Below, in pieces: positions 41,425-50,470 of a stretch of DNA of 64,000 nt. The notes beneath the pieces are model-generated. The model saw only the letters and a program-made list of their open reading frames with translations. It ran no database searches and was not told where the DNA came from. The translations under genes were made by a program, and so were the position numbers. The stretch is from Streptomyces sp. MST-110588. Lineage in GTDB: Bacteria > Actinomycetota > Actinomycetes > Streptomycetales > Streptomycetaceae. The stretch's first letter is position 1. Each line of letters starts with the position of its first letter. The stretch lies in the NCBI RefSeq assembly GCF_022695595.1, contig NZ_CP074380.1:3291001-3355000 (forward strand), in the 5' to 3' direction.

Positions 41425-42045
41425 TCAGGACTCCTTGACCGCGATGGTCTCGACCGTGTTGGCCACGTGCTCGAACGCGTCGGCCGCCTCTTCCAGGATG
41501 TCCACGACCTGCTTGAGCTTGAGCACCTCGATGGCGTCGTACTTGCCGTTGAAGAGGTGGGCCAGCAGCTTGCGGTGGATCTGGTCGGCCTGGTTCTCCA
41601 GACGGTTGACCTCGATCCAGTACTCGGTGAGGTTGGACATCGTCCGCAGGTTGGGCATGGCCTCGGCGGTCAGCTCCGCCGCCCGGGCCAGCACCTCGAT
41701 CTGCTGCTCGACGCCCTTGGGCAGCTCCTCGATGCTGTAGAGGACGACGAGATCGACGGCCTCCTCCATGAAGTCCATGATGTCGTCGAGGGAGGACGCG
41801 AGGTTGTAGATGTCCTCGCGGTCGAACGGCGTGATGAAGGAGGAGTTGAGCTGGTGGAAGATCGCGTGTGTCGCGTCGTCCCCCGCGTGCTCCGCCGCCC
41901 GCATCCTCTCGGCGATCTCTGCCCGCGCGGAGGCGTCCGCCCCGAGCAGTTCCATCAGGAGCTTGGAGCCTGTGACGATGTTGTCCGCCGAGGCGGCGAA
42001 CATGTCGTAGAAGCTCGTCTCCCTGGGGGTCAGACGAAAGCGCAC
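41425..42045 (-). CDS. DUF47 / PhoU-like Pit accessory protein
   Basis: The 206-residue protein is all-helical with the PhoU-like repeats of the DUF47 family: FYDMFAASADNIVTGSKLLM at the start, then the acidic ERMRAAEHAGDDATHAIFHQ and DREDIYNLASSLDDIMDFME with likely metal-binding Asp/Glu residues. It is a partner or regulator of Pit. It precedes pit by seven bases. ATG 42045 is taken because DUF47 proteins start right before the RFRLTPRETSFYD segment. Confidence 0.93.
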   Translation of the reverse strand: MRFRLTPRETSFYDMFAASADNIVTGSKLLMELLGADASARAEIAERMRAAEHAGDDATHAIFHQLNSSFITPFDREDIYNLASSLDDIMDFMEEAVDLVVLYSIEELPKGVEQQIEVLARAAELTAEAMPNLRTMSNLTEYWIEVNRLENQADQIHRKLLAHLFNGKYDAIEVLKLKQVVDILEEAADAFEHVANTVETIAVKES

Positions 42046-42212
42046 GTGAAATCCTCGGGGTGCATCGGATTCGGTCGAGTTGATGCTAGGCGCATCATCC
42101 AGCCACAGCTAACCGGCATTCCTTCAGTGTCGCCCATCGGGCAGCATGCTCTGCACGGGGTACCGCCCGCGCGCCCCTCGCACGCGCCTGCACACCGCGA
42201 AATTCTGTACCA

Positions 42213-42231
42213 TATACCCACCGGGGGTATA
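42213..42231. promoter_or_regulatory. CsoR operator
   Basis: TATACCC (42213-42219) and GGGTATA (42225-42231) form a perfect inverted repeat around ACCGG, the TACCC-GGGTA pattern of CsoR operators. It lies 30 bases before csoR, so CsoR most likely represses its own gene until Cu(I) is present. Confidence 0.85.
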
Positions 42232-42260
42232 CAGATCGCCTACACGCACGGGAGACGGCC

Positions 42261-42662
42261 ATGACGACCACGGATGCCGGCACCAACGGCGGCACCGCAG
42301 CCGCTCCGGCTTGCCACAACAGCGCCCCCGCGCCCGGCGCGCAGGGCGACCCGGGCGTCGTGACCGACCACGACCTGGGCATTCACGGGTACGCCAAACA
42401 GAAGGACGCCCACATCAAGCGGCTGCGCCGGATCGAGGGCCAGATCCGCGGCCTCCAGCGCATGCTCGAAGAGGACGTCTACTGCATCGACATACTCACC
42501 CAGGTCTCGGCGAGTACCAAAGGACTTCAGTCCTTCGGCCTCCAGCTCCTGGAGGAGCACCTGCGGCACTGTGTCGCCGACGCCGCCCGCAAGGGCCCGG
42601 AGGCGATCGACGCCAAGGTCCAGGAGGCGACGAAGGCGATCGAACGGATGCTGCGCACCTGA
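42261..42662 (+). CDS. csoR: Copper-sensing repressor CsoR
   Basis: The 133-residue protein has the DUF156 four-helix fold (KRLRRIEGQIRGLQRMLEED) with Cys75 (VYCID), His100 and Cys104 (EEHLRHC). This Cys-His-Cys set binds Cu(I) and the numbers equal those reported for S. lividans CsoR. The first 40 residues are a disordered Ala/Gly/Pro extension with a further Cys18-His19 pair. Cu(I) binding releases DNA and derepresses copper efflux. The operator at 42213-42231 indicates autoregulation; no copA or copZ gene lies in the window. Confidence 0.94.
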   Translation: MTTTDAGTNGGTAAAPACHNSAPAPGAQGDPGVVTDHDLGIHGYAKQKDAHIKRLRRIEGQIRGLQRMLEEDVYCIDILTQVSASTKGLQSFGLQLLEEHLRHCVADAARKGPEAIDAKVQEATKAIERMLRT

Positions 42663-42722
42663 GACGGGATGCTCGGCCGGGGTCCTGGGCCGGGTCCGGG
42701 CCGCGCCCCGTACGGGCGGCGC

Positions 42723-42911
42723 TCACCCCCGGCGGGCGGGCCCGGCTTCCGTCTGTACGCGCTCCGCGTCCACGTCCAGCACCTCGTCGATACGGTCCGA
42801 GCTGAGCCGATCCTCGCTCGCGGCAGCAGCCGCGATCATCAACTCACCAGCCAGGTCGATCTCGACGAGGGCTACGTGGTCCTGAACCGTGGAGTTGCGG
42901 TGCACGGCCAC
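42723..42911 (-). CDS. Small acidic protein (62 aa)
   Basis: GTG 42911 has AAGGAGG eight bases upstream. The product begins MAVHRNSTVQDHVALVEIDL and continues with an Ala-rich helix (AGELMIAAAAASEDRL) and an acidic end (DRIDEVLDVDAERV). It has no known family that I can name. Codon bias is Streptomyces-like. It is convergent with csoR, 60 bases away. Confidence 0.68.
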   Translation of the reverse strand: MAVHRNSTVQDHVALVEIDLAGELMIAAAAASEDRLSSDRIDEVLDVDAERVQTEAGPARRG

Positions 42912-43101
42912 GTACAACACCTCCTTGTTCGAGCGTCTTCCCACTCTTCTGGTGGTTACGGCCCAGGGTAGATACGGGCACACATCCCGCGCATGGCACG
43001 GATGGACCATTTCCGCCAGTTCGCATGAGCCCCGGTCACGTGCCCGGCGCCCGTCGTCCGGCCGCCGCCCGCCGGGCCCTGCCGCACGGCCGCGGCCGGC
43101 C

Positions 43102-44013
43102 TCAGCCGCCGCCCGAGGCGATCTTCCCCGTATAGATGTCGCGGTCGTCCGGCAGCCCGACGGCGACCGGCGTCCCGAAGTCGTACAGCGTGGTCGTGGA
43201 CGTCACCAGCGTCCCCTGGGAGGAGCCGTTGGCGAAGCGGAACCGCTGGCGGACCTTGCGCAGCCGTCCCGCATCGTCCAGATACGCATCGAACGGCACG
43301 ACATCTGTGGTGAAGCCTTTCTCCGCCGCGGCCAGCGCGGAACGGGTGCCCGGCGAGGCCGCGCGGGCCGCCGCGCCGATGTCCGTGCTGCCGCGGTAGT
43401 GCCGCACCGGGACGCCGTCCAGCCGCTCCCGCCCCTCGTACGTCACCTCGCGCGCCCCGCGCAGCAGTTCGGCCGCCGCCAGCGGATCGGTCGCCCCGCC
43501 GGTGACGAGATTGCCGTCCGCGAGCGTGCCGGTGTCCACCCGCACCCACTTGTCGGGCGGCACCCCGGCCCCGCGGTTCTTCATGTAGAGGGCGCCGGGC
43601 GTCAGGATCTCGGTGATCGGACGGTGGCCCCCGCTGCCGGCGCCGGCCGGATCGGGCAGCACCACGCCCAGCCGCCCCGTGGTCGTCCGGTAGTCGTACG
43701 CACCCGCGCCCCGGATGGCGACCCGGGTGCCGCCGCTGGCCGTCTCCATCGCCGTACGGACCCTGGAGGACCCGGCCCGTACGAGCGCGTCGGCACTGCC
43801 CCGGACGTCCCGCACGGCGGACGAGCCGGGGACGGCCGACGGGGCCGGCGCCCGGTCCACCGACGCCTGCCGGGCGGCCCTCTGGTCCTCGGCCACCGCG
43901 CCGCTCGGGGAACAGCCCGTCGCCAGCGCCCCGACGGCCAGGCCCACCGCCAGACTCACCCCGCACGCCGCGGCGGCGACAGCGCCACCGCTCCGCTTGT
44001 CCTGCACCACCAT
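43102..44013 (-). CDS. Putative lipoprotein with LppX/LprG-like fold
   Basis: The 303-residue product has an N-terminal membrane segment ending in lipobox LATGC (Cys34), so it should be lipid-anchored outside the cell. The rest shows the LppX_LprAFG-like pattern: repeated strands with GAGAYDYRTTTGRLGVVLPD, the phrase RERLDGVPVRHYRGSTDIG and a late YLDDAGRLRKVRQRF. Relatives carry lipids or sense surface conditions. No partner gene is visible. The assignment of fold is moderate. Confidence 0.75.
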   Translation of the reverse strand: MVVQDKRSGGAVAAAACGVSLAVGLAVGALATGCSPSGAVAEDQRAARQASVDRAPAPSAVPGSSAVRDVRGSADALVRAGSSRVRTAMETASGGTRVAIRGAGAYDYRTTTGRLGVVLPDPAGAGSGGHRPITEILTPGALYMKNRGAGVPPDKWVRVDTGTLADGNLVTGGATDPLAAAELLRGAREVTYEGRERLDGVPVRHYRGSTDIGAAARAASPGTRSALAAAEKGFTTDVVPFDAYLDDAGRLRKVRQRFRFANGSSQGTLVTSTTTLYDFGTPVAVGLPDDRDIYTGKIASGGG

Positions 44014-44310
44014 CGCGTACGAGCCCCCTCGGCCGCTCGTGCCTGTGAAGTTCTCAGGCCCTGGCGGGCCTGGCCGCCCCGGTACCGGGCCCGGCCGCGG
44101 CCCGGGGGCCGAAGCCGCAGGCCCGCCCGCGGCGCCCGGCGCCCATGAGCCCTGCCGTTTGGCCCGAAGGTCTCCGGGGCGCTTCCGGATTGCTGAGGGT
44201 GGTGGTGGTCTGAGCCTCCTCGACCCGTTCCATCCGATCCACCCGTTCCGTTCAACGACCGTTCCTGGGGCCCGTCACGCCCGGACACCGAGGGCGCGTA
44301 GCGTGGCCGG
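44014..44310. other. Intergenic region, divergent lipoprotein and small Cys protein genes
   Basis: The stretch of 297 bases holds GC-rich sequence with many GGCCCGG/CCGGGCC words and the segment GTTCTCAGGCCCTGGCGGGCC that could fold as a stem. No gene is supported. The region from 44205 to 44310 is less biased and could hold the promoter for the plus-strand gene. Confidence 0.4.
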
Positions 44311-44565
44311 GTGCACGACCGAGCCCGTAAAGATCCACTGCCGGAGCGCCCCGCGCCCCCGGAATCCGGCGCGGGAGCCGAGCCCGACGCCTCCCGGCAG
44401 GCCGCCCGGCCCCCCGCTCAGCCCGCCGCCCCGTCCGAACACCTGACGACCACCACCGAGCGCGGCTCCTTCTGCCTGGCCCGCTGCGTCTGCGGCTGGT
44501 CGGGCCCGGCCCGCCGCGCCCGCTCACAAGCCCGTACGGACGCCGAAGAGCACCGCGCCGGCTGA
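44311..44565 (+). CDS. Small Cys-motif protein (C-x3-C-x-C-GW)
   Basis: The 84-residue product is Pro/Ala-rich in its first half and ends with SFCLARCVCGWSGPARRARS and a short ARTDAEEHRAG tail. The block CxxxCxCGWxGPARRxRxxARxDA recurs in Streptomyces hypothetical proteins and looks like a small metal-binding or redox knuckle. GTG 44311 is weakly supported; a later start is possible. It is followed at 44676 by the oxidoreductase gene. Confidence 0.6.
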   Translation: MHDRARKDPLPERPAPPESGAGAEPDASRQAARPPAQPAAPSEHLTTTTERGSFCLARCVCGWSGPARRARSQARTDAEEHRAG

Positions 44566-44675
44566 CACCTCTCACCCCGCCCCCGGGAACCCCCCATGCC
44601 CACACGGCATCTGGGAAAGAGACAGCTACGTCCGGCACCCGGCACGCCCGGTGAGATCCCGAGGGGGACATCCCA

Positions 44676-46262
44676 GTGAAGCGGCGCACACTCCTGCAGG
44701 CCGGCGGCGGGCTCGCGGCGACCACGGTCGCCTGGGCCACGGCCTGCAGCGACCAGCCCGGCCACGCGAGTCCGGGCTCCGGGTCCGGCGCCGTGGGCAC
44801 CAACTCCGCGCCCGCCCAGGGCCTGCGCCCGGCCGCGCCCGCCGCGTCCTGGGAAGCGCTGCGCAAGGGCCTGGACGGAAAGCTCGTACGCGCCGGTGAC
44901 GCGGCGTACAAGACAGCTCGCCGCCTCTACAACACCCGCTACGACAACCTCAAACCAGCCGCCATCGCTTATGTCCGCAATCATTCCGACATATCCGAAT
45001 GCCTGGCCTTCGCCCGCCGCTACGACACCCCCGTCACGATCCGCAACGGCGGCCACTCCTACGCGGGTTGGTCCAGCGGCAACGGCAAGCTCATCATCGA
45101 CGTCTCCGCCCTGAACAAGGTCTCCGCGCCCTCCGGCGGCACCGTCCGCATAGGCGCCGGCGCCAAACTCATCGACGTCTACGAAGGGCTGGCCCCGCAC
45201 GGCGTCACCGTGCCCGGCGGCTCCTGCCCCACCGTTGGGATATCCGGCCTGACCCTCGGCGGCGGCCATGGCGTGGCCTCCCGCGCGTACGGCCTGACCT
45301 GCGACAGCCTCGTCGGCGCCACGCTCGTCACCGCCGACGGCAAGACCCTCCAGTGCGACCGCTCGCACCACGCCGACCTCTTCTGGGCGCTGCGCGGCGC
45401 CGGCAACGGCAACTTCGGCGTCGTCACCGAACTGCGCTTCCGTACGCACCGGGCACCCCGCGCGGTACGGGCGTACATGACCTGGCCCTGGTCCAAGGCC
45501 GCCGCGGTGGTCCGCGCCTGGCAGGAGTGGGGCCCCACCCAGCCCGACGAGATCTGGTCCTCCCTCCACCTCGACGCCCGCCCCGGCGCCACCCCCACCG
45601 TCTCCGTCGCCGCCTTCTCCCTGGGCACGTACGGAGATCTGCAGAACGCCGTCGACCGGCTCGCCGACCGCCCGGGCGGCCCGGGCCCGGCGAAGTCGGT
45701 GAGCCTGAAGCCCTCCAGCTACCTGGACGCCATGGAGGCGTACGCGGGCTGCGCCACCAAGTCCACCGCGCAGTGCCACCTGCCCGGCTCCCTGCCGGGG
45801 CAGAACGGCTCCGGCCGGCTCGGCCGCGAGACCTACGCCGCGCGCTCCGACTTCTACGACCGCTCGCTCAGCCCGACCGGCATCCGCACCCTCATGGACC
45901 AGATCGAACGCGCGGGCCGCAAGGGCGTGGCGGGCAACGCCTCCCTGACCGCACTGGGCGGCGCGGTCAACCGCGTCCGGCCGGCCGACACCGCCTTCGT
46001 ACACCGCCGTTCGCGTTTCCTGGCGCAGTACCTGGCGTCCTGGGGAGCGGGCGGGTCCGGAACGGCACAGTCCGCGTGGCTGGAATCCGTCCATGGGGCC
46101 ATGCGCCGGTACGCCTCGGGAGCCGCCTACCAGAACTACGCCGACCCGGGGCTCAAGGACTGGAAGAAGGCGTACTACGGCCCGGCCGCCGACCGCCTGA
46201 CCAAGGTCAAGCGGCAGTACGACCCGCAGCGCCTGTTCAGTACCTTCCCCCACGCTCTCTGA
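44676..46262 (+). CDS. Secreted bicovalent FAD oxidoreductase (BBE family)
   Basis: The 528-residue protein starts with a Tat-like signal (KRRTLLQAGGGLAATTVA) ending in a Cys that could be lipidated (ATAC). The FAD_binding_4 domain carries RNGGHSYAGWSSGNGKLII (His for 8-alpha linkage) and GGSCPTVGISGLTLGGGHG (Cys for 6-S linkage), both needed for bicovalent FAD. The berberine-bridge C-terminal motif is YQNYADPGLKDWKKAYYG. Such enzymes oxidise sugars or natural products with O2. GAGGGGGAC lies before ATG 44676. Confidence 0.9.
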   Translation: MKRRTLLQAGGGLAATTVAWATACSDQPGHASPGSGSGAVGTNSAPAQGLRPAAPAASWEALRKGLDGKLVRAGDAAYKTARRLYNTRYDNLKPAAIAYVRNHSDISECLAFARRYDTPVTIRNGGHSYAGWSSGNGKLIIDVSALNKVSAPSGGTVRIGAGAKLIDVYEGLAPHGVTVPGGSCPTVGISGLTLGGGHGVASRAYGLTCDSLVGATLVTADGKTLQCDRSHHADLFWALRGAGNGNFGVVTELRFRTHRAPRAVRAYMTWPWSKAAAVVRAWQEWGPTQPDEIWSSLHLDARPGATPTVSVAAFSLGTYGDLQNAVDRLADRPGGPGPAKSVSLKPSSYLDAMEAYAGCATKSTAQCHLPGSLPGQNGSGRLGRETYAARSDFYDRSLSPTGIRTLMDQIERAGRKGVAGNASLTALGGAVNRVRPADTAFVHRRSRFLAQYLASWGAGGSGTAQSAWLESVHGAMRRYASGAAYQNYADPGLKDWKKAYYGPAADRLTKVKRQYDPQRLFSTFPHAL

Positions 46263-46286
46263 GCCCGGGCCCTGCGCCGTACCGGC

Positions 46287-46649
46287 TCAGGCGTCCGTAC
46301 GCCGCGGCCCGGGCTCCACGACCCGGGCCGTGGTGTACTGCGGCGTCTGCGTCATCCGGGCCTCGGCCGTCCCCGACAGGCCGTCCAGGGCCTTGTGGAT
46401 GGCGGCGAGCCGCCCCTTGGTGTCGGACGTCTCCACGAAGTTGCGGTAGTCGGCCTCGGAGTCCCAGTGGACGAGGTTGTAGACCCGGGTACCGTCGACG
46501 CTCGTCAAAAAGCGGGCCGAGCGGTACCCGGGGTAGAAGCGCACCCAGCGCTCCTGGATCTCGGCGAAGGCGTCCACGACCTCCTGCTGGGTGCGGGGGC
46601 CGTCGACGGTGTAGTCGATGACCGAGAAGAAACCGTGGTCGGTGCTCAT
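46287..46649 (-). CDS. Antibiotic biosynthesis monooxygenase (ABM) domain protein
   Basis: The 120-residue protein has an ABM-type dimeric alpha+beta barrel: FFSVIDYTVDGPRTQQEVVD, then the phrase RFYPGYRSARFLTSVDGTRV and VHWDSEADYRNFVETSDTKG. ABM proteins may be cofactor-free monooxygenases or heme-handling proteins. It converges with the oxidoreductase gene, only 24 bases apart, which suggests but does not prove a shared role. Confidence 0.85.
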   Translation of the reverse strand: MSTDHGFFSVIDYTVDGPRTQQEVVDAFAEIQERWVRFYPGYRSARFLTSVDGTRVYNLVHWDSEADYRNFVETSDTKGRLAAIHKALDGLSGTAEARMTQTPQYTTARVVEPGPRRTDA

Positions 46650-46762
46650 GGGCGTACTCCTTTGGCTGTGACGCGGCCGAAGCCGTGGTACGCCCGGGAC
46701 TCTCCTGCCTCAACCGCGGTTGAGGTCAAGTCCGCAGCAGAACCCGACCCGCCGGCCCGCGC

Positions 46763-47503
46763 TCAGGCCGCCAGATCGTTGTCGCCACCGTCCCGCCCGG
46801 CACGCCGCGACGGCACCGACGACCCACGCGCCCCCGCCTGTCCCGCGGCCCGCACCGAACCCGTACGGTCCGCATCGGCGTCCGCCACCCCCGCGGCCTG
46901 TACCAGGGCCCCGGCCCGCGACGCACCGACCGCCTTGGCCAGCGGCACCAGCAGCGCCTGGGCCGGCGGCGAGAGCAGCAGCGCCACGGCCGTACCCAGC
47001 GCGAACCCGCCGACCACGTCCGTCGGGTAGTGCACGCCCATATAGACCCGGCAGAACCCCTCGAACAGCGCCAGTGCGATCCCGATCAAGCCGTACTTCC
47101 GGTTCGCGACGAACAACCCGACCCCCACCGCCATGGTCAACGTGGCGTGGTCGCTCACGAACGAGAAGTCGCTCTTGCTGGGAATCAGCACCTCCAGCCC
47201 CGCGTGGGTCTTGAAGGGCCGTGGCCGTTCCACGAAGTTCCGGATGGGGATGTTGACGATCAGGGCGATCCCGGCCGCGATCGGCGCCCAGACCAGCCCG
47301 GCGACGGCCGCGGGCGCGCCGGGCCGCTTGCGCGCGGCCCACCAGGCGACCAGACACAGGATCGCGAGTCCGGCGATGATGCCGTACTCACCGATGTACT
47401 CCATGACGGTGTTGACCCAGTGCGGAGCGCCTTTCGCGAGGTCGTTGATGCCGTCGAGCACGTCCACGTCGGGGTTCGACCCGTCCAGTGCGAGTCCAGC
47501 CAT
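46763..47503 (-). CDS. PAP2-family membrane phosphatase
   Basis: The 246-residue protein has about six transmembrane helices. The three phosphatase motifs are visible: RNFVERPRPF (motif 1), SFVSDHATLTMAVG (motif 2 with SxH) and CRVYMGVHYPTDVVGG (motif 3). PAP2 proteins of this size act on undecaprenyl diphosphate or other lipid phosphates at the membrane. The C-terminal 50 residues are a hydrophilic tail. ATG 47503 is chosen for AAGGGG nine bases upstream; an in-frame ATG at 47554 is the alternative. Confidence 0.88.
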   Translation of the reverse strand: MAGLALDGSNPDVDVLDGINDLAKGAPHWVNTVMEYIGEYGIIAGLAILCLVAWWAARKRPGAPAAVAGLVWAPIAAGIALIVNIPIRNFVERPRPFKTHAGLEVLIPSKSDFSFVSDHATLTMAVGVGLFVANRKYGLIGIALALFEGFCRVYMGVHYPTDVVGGFALGTAVALLLSPPAQALLVPLAKAVGASRAGALVQAAGVADADADRTGSVRAAGQAGARGSSVPSRRAGRDGGDNDLAA

Positions 47504-47705
47504 CTGCCGCGGCCCCTTACCTTTCGCGCGCGCGAGCGCCGTATGTGCTGCCAACCCCCGTGGTCGTCGAGCGTTGCTGCCGTCTTCCCACGCCCAGGAA
47601 ACGCGACGCCCCGGCAGGTCGTTCCGGTCTCCACCGGATGATCACCAGGACGTTATCGAAGCTTGACCCATCGCCCCAGTTCAGGGCCCTATATGGGGCC
47701 TATGT

Positions 47706-48722
47706 TCAGGCAGCCTTCCGGGCGGGGAGCGCTTTCGCGCCATCTTCCGTGACGCGGGTCGCACCGATGTAGTCCGGCGTGTCGATCTTGTCGAAACGGA
47801 TCACCGCCCCCGTATACGGAGCGTTGATCATGTATCCACCGCCCACATAGATCCCCACATGATGGATCGAACGCGGATCATTCAGGTCATATGCGAAGAA
47901 CACCAGATCCCCCGGCAGCAGCTCGTTCCGCTTGGGGTGCGGCCCGGCGTTCCACTGGTCGTTCGCCACCCGCGGCAGCTCGATCCCCACCGAGTGGTAA
48001 GCGGCCTTCGTCAGCCCCGAACAGTCGAAGCGCCCACCCTGCTCCGGCGTCCCGTCGCCGCCCCACAGATACTTCTTGCCGAGCTGCTCCTGCGCGAAGT
48101 AGATCGCCGCCGCAGCCTGCCGCGAGGGCTCCACCCGCCCCACCGGCGCCTCAAAACTCTTGGCCAGCGTAGTAATGACCCGCACATAATTCTGCGTCTC
48201 CCGAATCGCCGGCACCCCACCGGCCGCGATCACCCGATACGCCCCGGCGTTGTAGGCGGCCAACATGTTCTTCGTCGGGTCCCCCGGCACCTTCGCCACA
48301 TACTTCGCCAGCTCACAGTCGTACGAGGCCGCCGACGGAATCGCGTCCGCCGGATCCCACACGTCCCGCTTGCCGTCCCCGTTCCCGTCGATCCCGTGCG
48401 TCTGCCACGTCCCCGGAATGAACTGCGCGATCCCCTGCGCCGCCGCCGGACTCTGCGCCCTCGGGTTCCACCCGCTCTCCTGATAGAGCTGCGCCGCCAG
48501 CAACGCCGGATTGATGGCAGGACACAGCGCCCCCCACTTCTGCACCAACGGCTGATACGAGGCCGGCACCGCCCCCTTCGCCAGCCCCACGGCCCGCCCG
48601 AGCGCCCCACCGCCTTGCCCCGCCAACGCCGCCGCGGCCACGTACGTCCCCACCACAAGCAGCGCGACGAACCCGAGCGCCAGCCCGGCCCCGATCCCAC
48701 CCACCACCCATATTTTCCGCAC
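47706..48722 (-). CDS. SLT lysozyme-like and NlpC/P60 bifunctional hydrolase (VirB1-like)
   Basis: The 338-residue protein has one N-terminal anchor helix (VVGGIGAGLALGFVALLVVG), a lytic-transglycosylase domain (YQESGW with the catalytic Glu, SPAAAQGIAQFIPGTWQTHG, NMLAAYNAGAYRV) and a C-terminal NlpC/P60 domain (FDCSGLTKAAY, IHHVGIYVGGG, MINAP with Asn as third residue). This fusion is the cell-wall-opening part of actinobacterial type IV secretion loci, which fits the downstream cluster although it lies on the other strand. GTG 48722 has GGGGGAGG upstream; ATG 48740 is the alternative. Confidence 0.9.
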   Translation of the reverse strand: MRKIWVVGGIGAGLALGFVALLVVGTYVAAAALAGQGGGALGRAVGLAKGAVPASYQPLVQKWGALCPAINPALLAAQLYQESGWNPRAQSPAAAQGIAQFIPGTWQTHGIDGNGDGKRDVWDPADAIPSAASYDCELAKYVAKVPGDPTKNMLAAYNAGAYRVIAAGGVPAIRETQNYVRVITTLAKSFEAPVGRVEPSRQAAAAIYFAQEQLGKKYLWGGDGTPEQGGRFDCSGLTKAAYHSVGIELPRVANDQWNAGPHPKRNELLPGDLVFFAYDLNDPRSIHHVGIYVGGGYMINAPYTGAVIRFDKIDTPDYIGATRVTEDGAKALPARKAA

Positions 48723-48751
48723 CCCACAACCCTCCCCCATTCCGCCGCATT

Positions 48752-49192
48752 TCACCGCCCCTTCTCGGCAACCTCGAACCAGACCGCCTTCCCCACCCCC
48801 GGCACATGCCGGCACACCCCCCACTCATCGGCCCACGCCCCAACCAGCAGCAGCCCTCGCCCGCCCTCCTCATCCCCCGCCGCCCGCCCCCAGCACGGCA
48901 CCCCGGGCGCCCCGTCCTGCACGAGCACCCGCAGGGTCCCCGGCCCCGTCCATTCCGCGTACAACGTCACAGGCGCCGAACACCCACTGCTGCGACAAGC
49001 CTTGACCGCGTTGGTCACCACCTCCGACGTCAACAACAACGCCGTATCAACCAGCCCCTCCCGCCCAGCAGCACAGAGCGCAGCCCGAACCGCCTCCCTG
49101 GCCGCCCGCACCCACCCCGGATCAGGCGGAAACACCAGCGAGAAATCACAAAGAGCAGACGCCCCGACCGCCGACCCGATGCTGGAACACAT
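48752..49192 (-). CDS. ATP-binding regulatory protein (HATPase_c_2, RsbW-like)
   Basis: The 146-residue protein has the GHKL kinase-like fold of anti-sigma RsbW relatives: the N-box LLLTSEVVTNAVKA, the G1-box VLVQDGAPGVP and the G2-like EEGGRGLLLVGAWADEWGV. Such proteins stand beside Scr1/DUF397 pairs in Streptomyces and are thought to regulate them, which is the arrangement here (divergent, 177 bases). Two extra Cys residues near the start (MCSS, ALCDF) are not part of the fold. ATG 49192 is well supported. Confidence 0.88.
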   Translation of the reverse strand: MCSSIGSAVGASALCDFSLVFPPDPGWVRAAREAVRAALCAAGREGLVDTALLLTSEVVTNAVKACRSSGCSAPVTLYAEWTGPGTLRVLVQDGAPGVPCWGRAAGDEEGGRGLLLVGAWADEWGVCRHVPGVGKAVWFEVAEKGR

Positions 49193-49368
49193 ACGTGACC
49201 TCCCGAGATCACCGCGCCCCGGCCACCTGTGGGACCGGACGTCGCAGTTTCGACGGTAGGTGCATCGCGTTTAACTAGCGCAACCAAGAGCCGCAAGTTC
49301 GCCCCAACGAGTGGACCAACCCAGCGCTGTGCGGGCAGACTTCGCCCGACCCAGGAAAGGAGTCGCTG

Positions 49369-50262
49369 ATGGGGCTGCGGAGCAACCCGAGCCAGCGGCA
49401 ACGGCGGCTCGGCGAGGAGCTGCGTCAGCTCCGTGAAATCAGCGGCCTGTCTGCCACCGAAGCTGGAGCACATGCCTCGCTGGGCCGCGCGCATATGAGT
49501 CACATCGAAACAGGCCGAACAGCCATTCCCGAGGACAAACTACGCACCTTGGCCCGGGTTTACGGTTGCACTAGCGAGTCATACGTAGACGCGCTTGTGG
49601 CCATGAGCCAAGCGAATGGTCGTGGGTGGTGGTCGGAGTACCGCCATCCCCCGCACAGCCAGAGTGCCCGCGATCTCGCGGAGCTGGAGGCATCCGCCGT
49701 CGCGCACCTCTCCTTCCAGTGGATCCACGTGCCCGGCCTGCTCCAGACCACCGATTACATGCGGGTCCTGTTCCAAGGAGGCCAGCCCGACGAGGACGCC
49801 GAGACGATCGACCGTTACGTCGACTTCCGCCGTCGTCGGCAGGAGATTCTCACCGGGGAGTCGCCGCCTATCCTGCACGCGGTGATCCACGAGGCCGCTC
49901 TGCACATGGGATTTGTCGGCGCGGACGTCATGCGCCGCCAGATCGAGCACCTGGTGAACATGGCCCGGCTGCCGCACGTTCGTATCCAGATCCTCCCGTT
50001 CAAGGCTTCCGTCTACCCTGCCCGCGTCAGCACGCCCTTCTCCCTCCTGAAGTCCACCGTCCCTCTCCTGAACACCGTCTGCGTGGATCACCCCACGTCT
50101 TCGCTGTTCATCACTACACGGCCCCAAATCGCACAGTTCACCAAGGCTTTCGAGGCACTGCGCACGGTGTCCCTGCCGCCGATCGACCACCGCATCGAAC
50201 CAGAGTTCCATACGAAGAAGGATTCACTCGCCCTGATTCAGCACGTTCTGTACACCTTGTGA
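49369..50262 (+). CDS. Scr1-family HTH regulator (XRE plus DUF5753)
   Basis: The 297-residue protein has an N-terminal XRE HTH (about residues 11-65; RRLGEELRQLREISGLSATE) and a C-terminal DUF5753 domain (about 80-280) with QWIHVPGLLQTTDYMRVLF and EAALHMGFVGADVMRRQIEH. Scr1/WhiJ-type proteins of Streptomyces repress development or antibiotic genes and are held in check by the DUF397 partner encoded next to them, here 11 bases downstream. ATG 49369 follows AGGAAAGGAG with good spacing. Confidence 0.92.
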   Translation: MGLRSNPSQRQRRLGEELRQLREISGLSATEAGAHASLGRAHMSHIETGRTAIPEDKLRTLARVYGCTSESYVDALVAMSQANGRGWWSEYRHPPHSQSARDLAELEASAVAHLSFQWIHVPGLLQTTDYMRVLFQGGQPDEDAETIDRYVDFRRRRQEILTGESPPILHAVIHEAALHMGFVGADVMRRQIEHLVNMARLPHVRIQILPFKASVYPARVSTPFSLLKSTVPLLNTVCVDHPTSSLFITTRPQIAQFTKAFEALRTVSLPPIDHRIEPEFHTKKDSLALIQHVLYTL

Positions 50263-50272
50263 AGGGAGCACC

Positions 50273-50470
50273 GTGTCAGTACCGAAGTGGCAGAAGTCGA
50301 GCTTCAGCGGGGCCGGGGGCAACCAGGACTGCATCGAGGTCAGCCGCGGGGACGGAGGGGTGTGGTTCCGGGAGAGTGATCGGCCGGAGGAGAACGGACG
50401 CGTCGGCTCCGCCGCATGGTCCAGCTTCCTTCGTCAGGTCAGGGACGGCGCGTACGACCGCGCCCGGTAG
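50273..50470 (+). CDS. DUF397 protein (Scr2-like partner)
   Basis: The 65-residue product has the DUF397 pattern: KWQKSSFSGAGGNQDCIEVS, then GVWFRESDRPEENG and SAAWSSFLRQVRDG. DUF397 proteins pair with Scr1/DUF5753 regulators and relieve their repression. GTG 50273 has GAAGGGAG upstream and lies 11 bases from the Scr1 stop, so the pair is one transcription unit. Confidence 0.93.
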   Translation: MSVPKWQKSSFSGAGGNQDCIEVSRGDGGVWFRESDRPEENGRVGSAAWSSFLRQVRDGAYDRAR

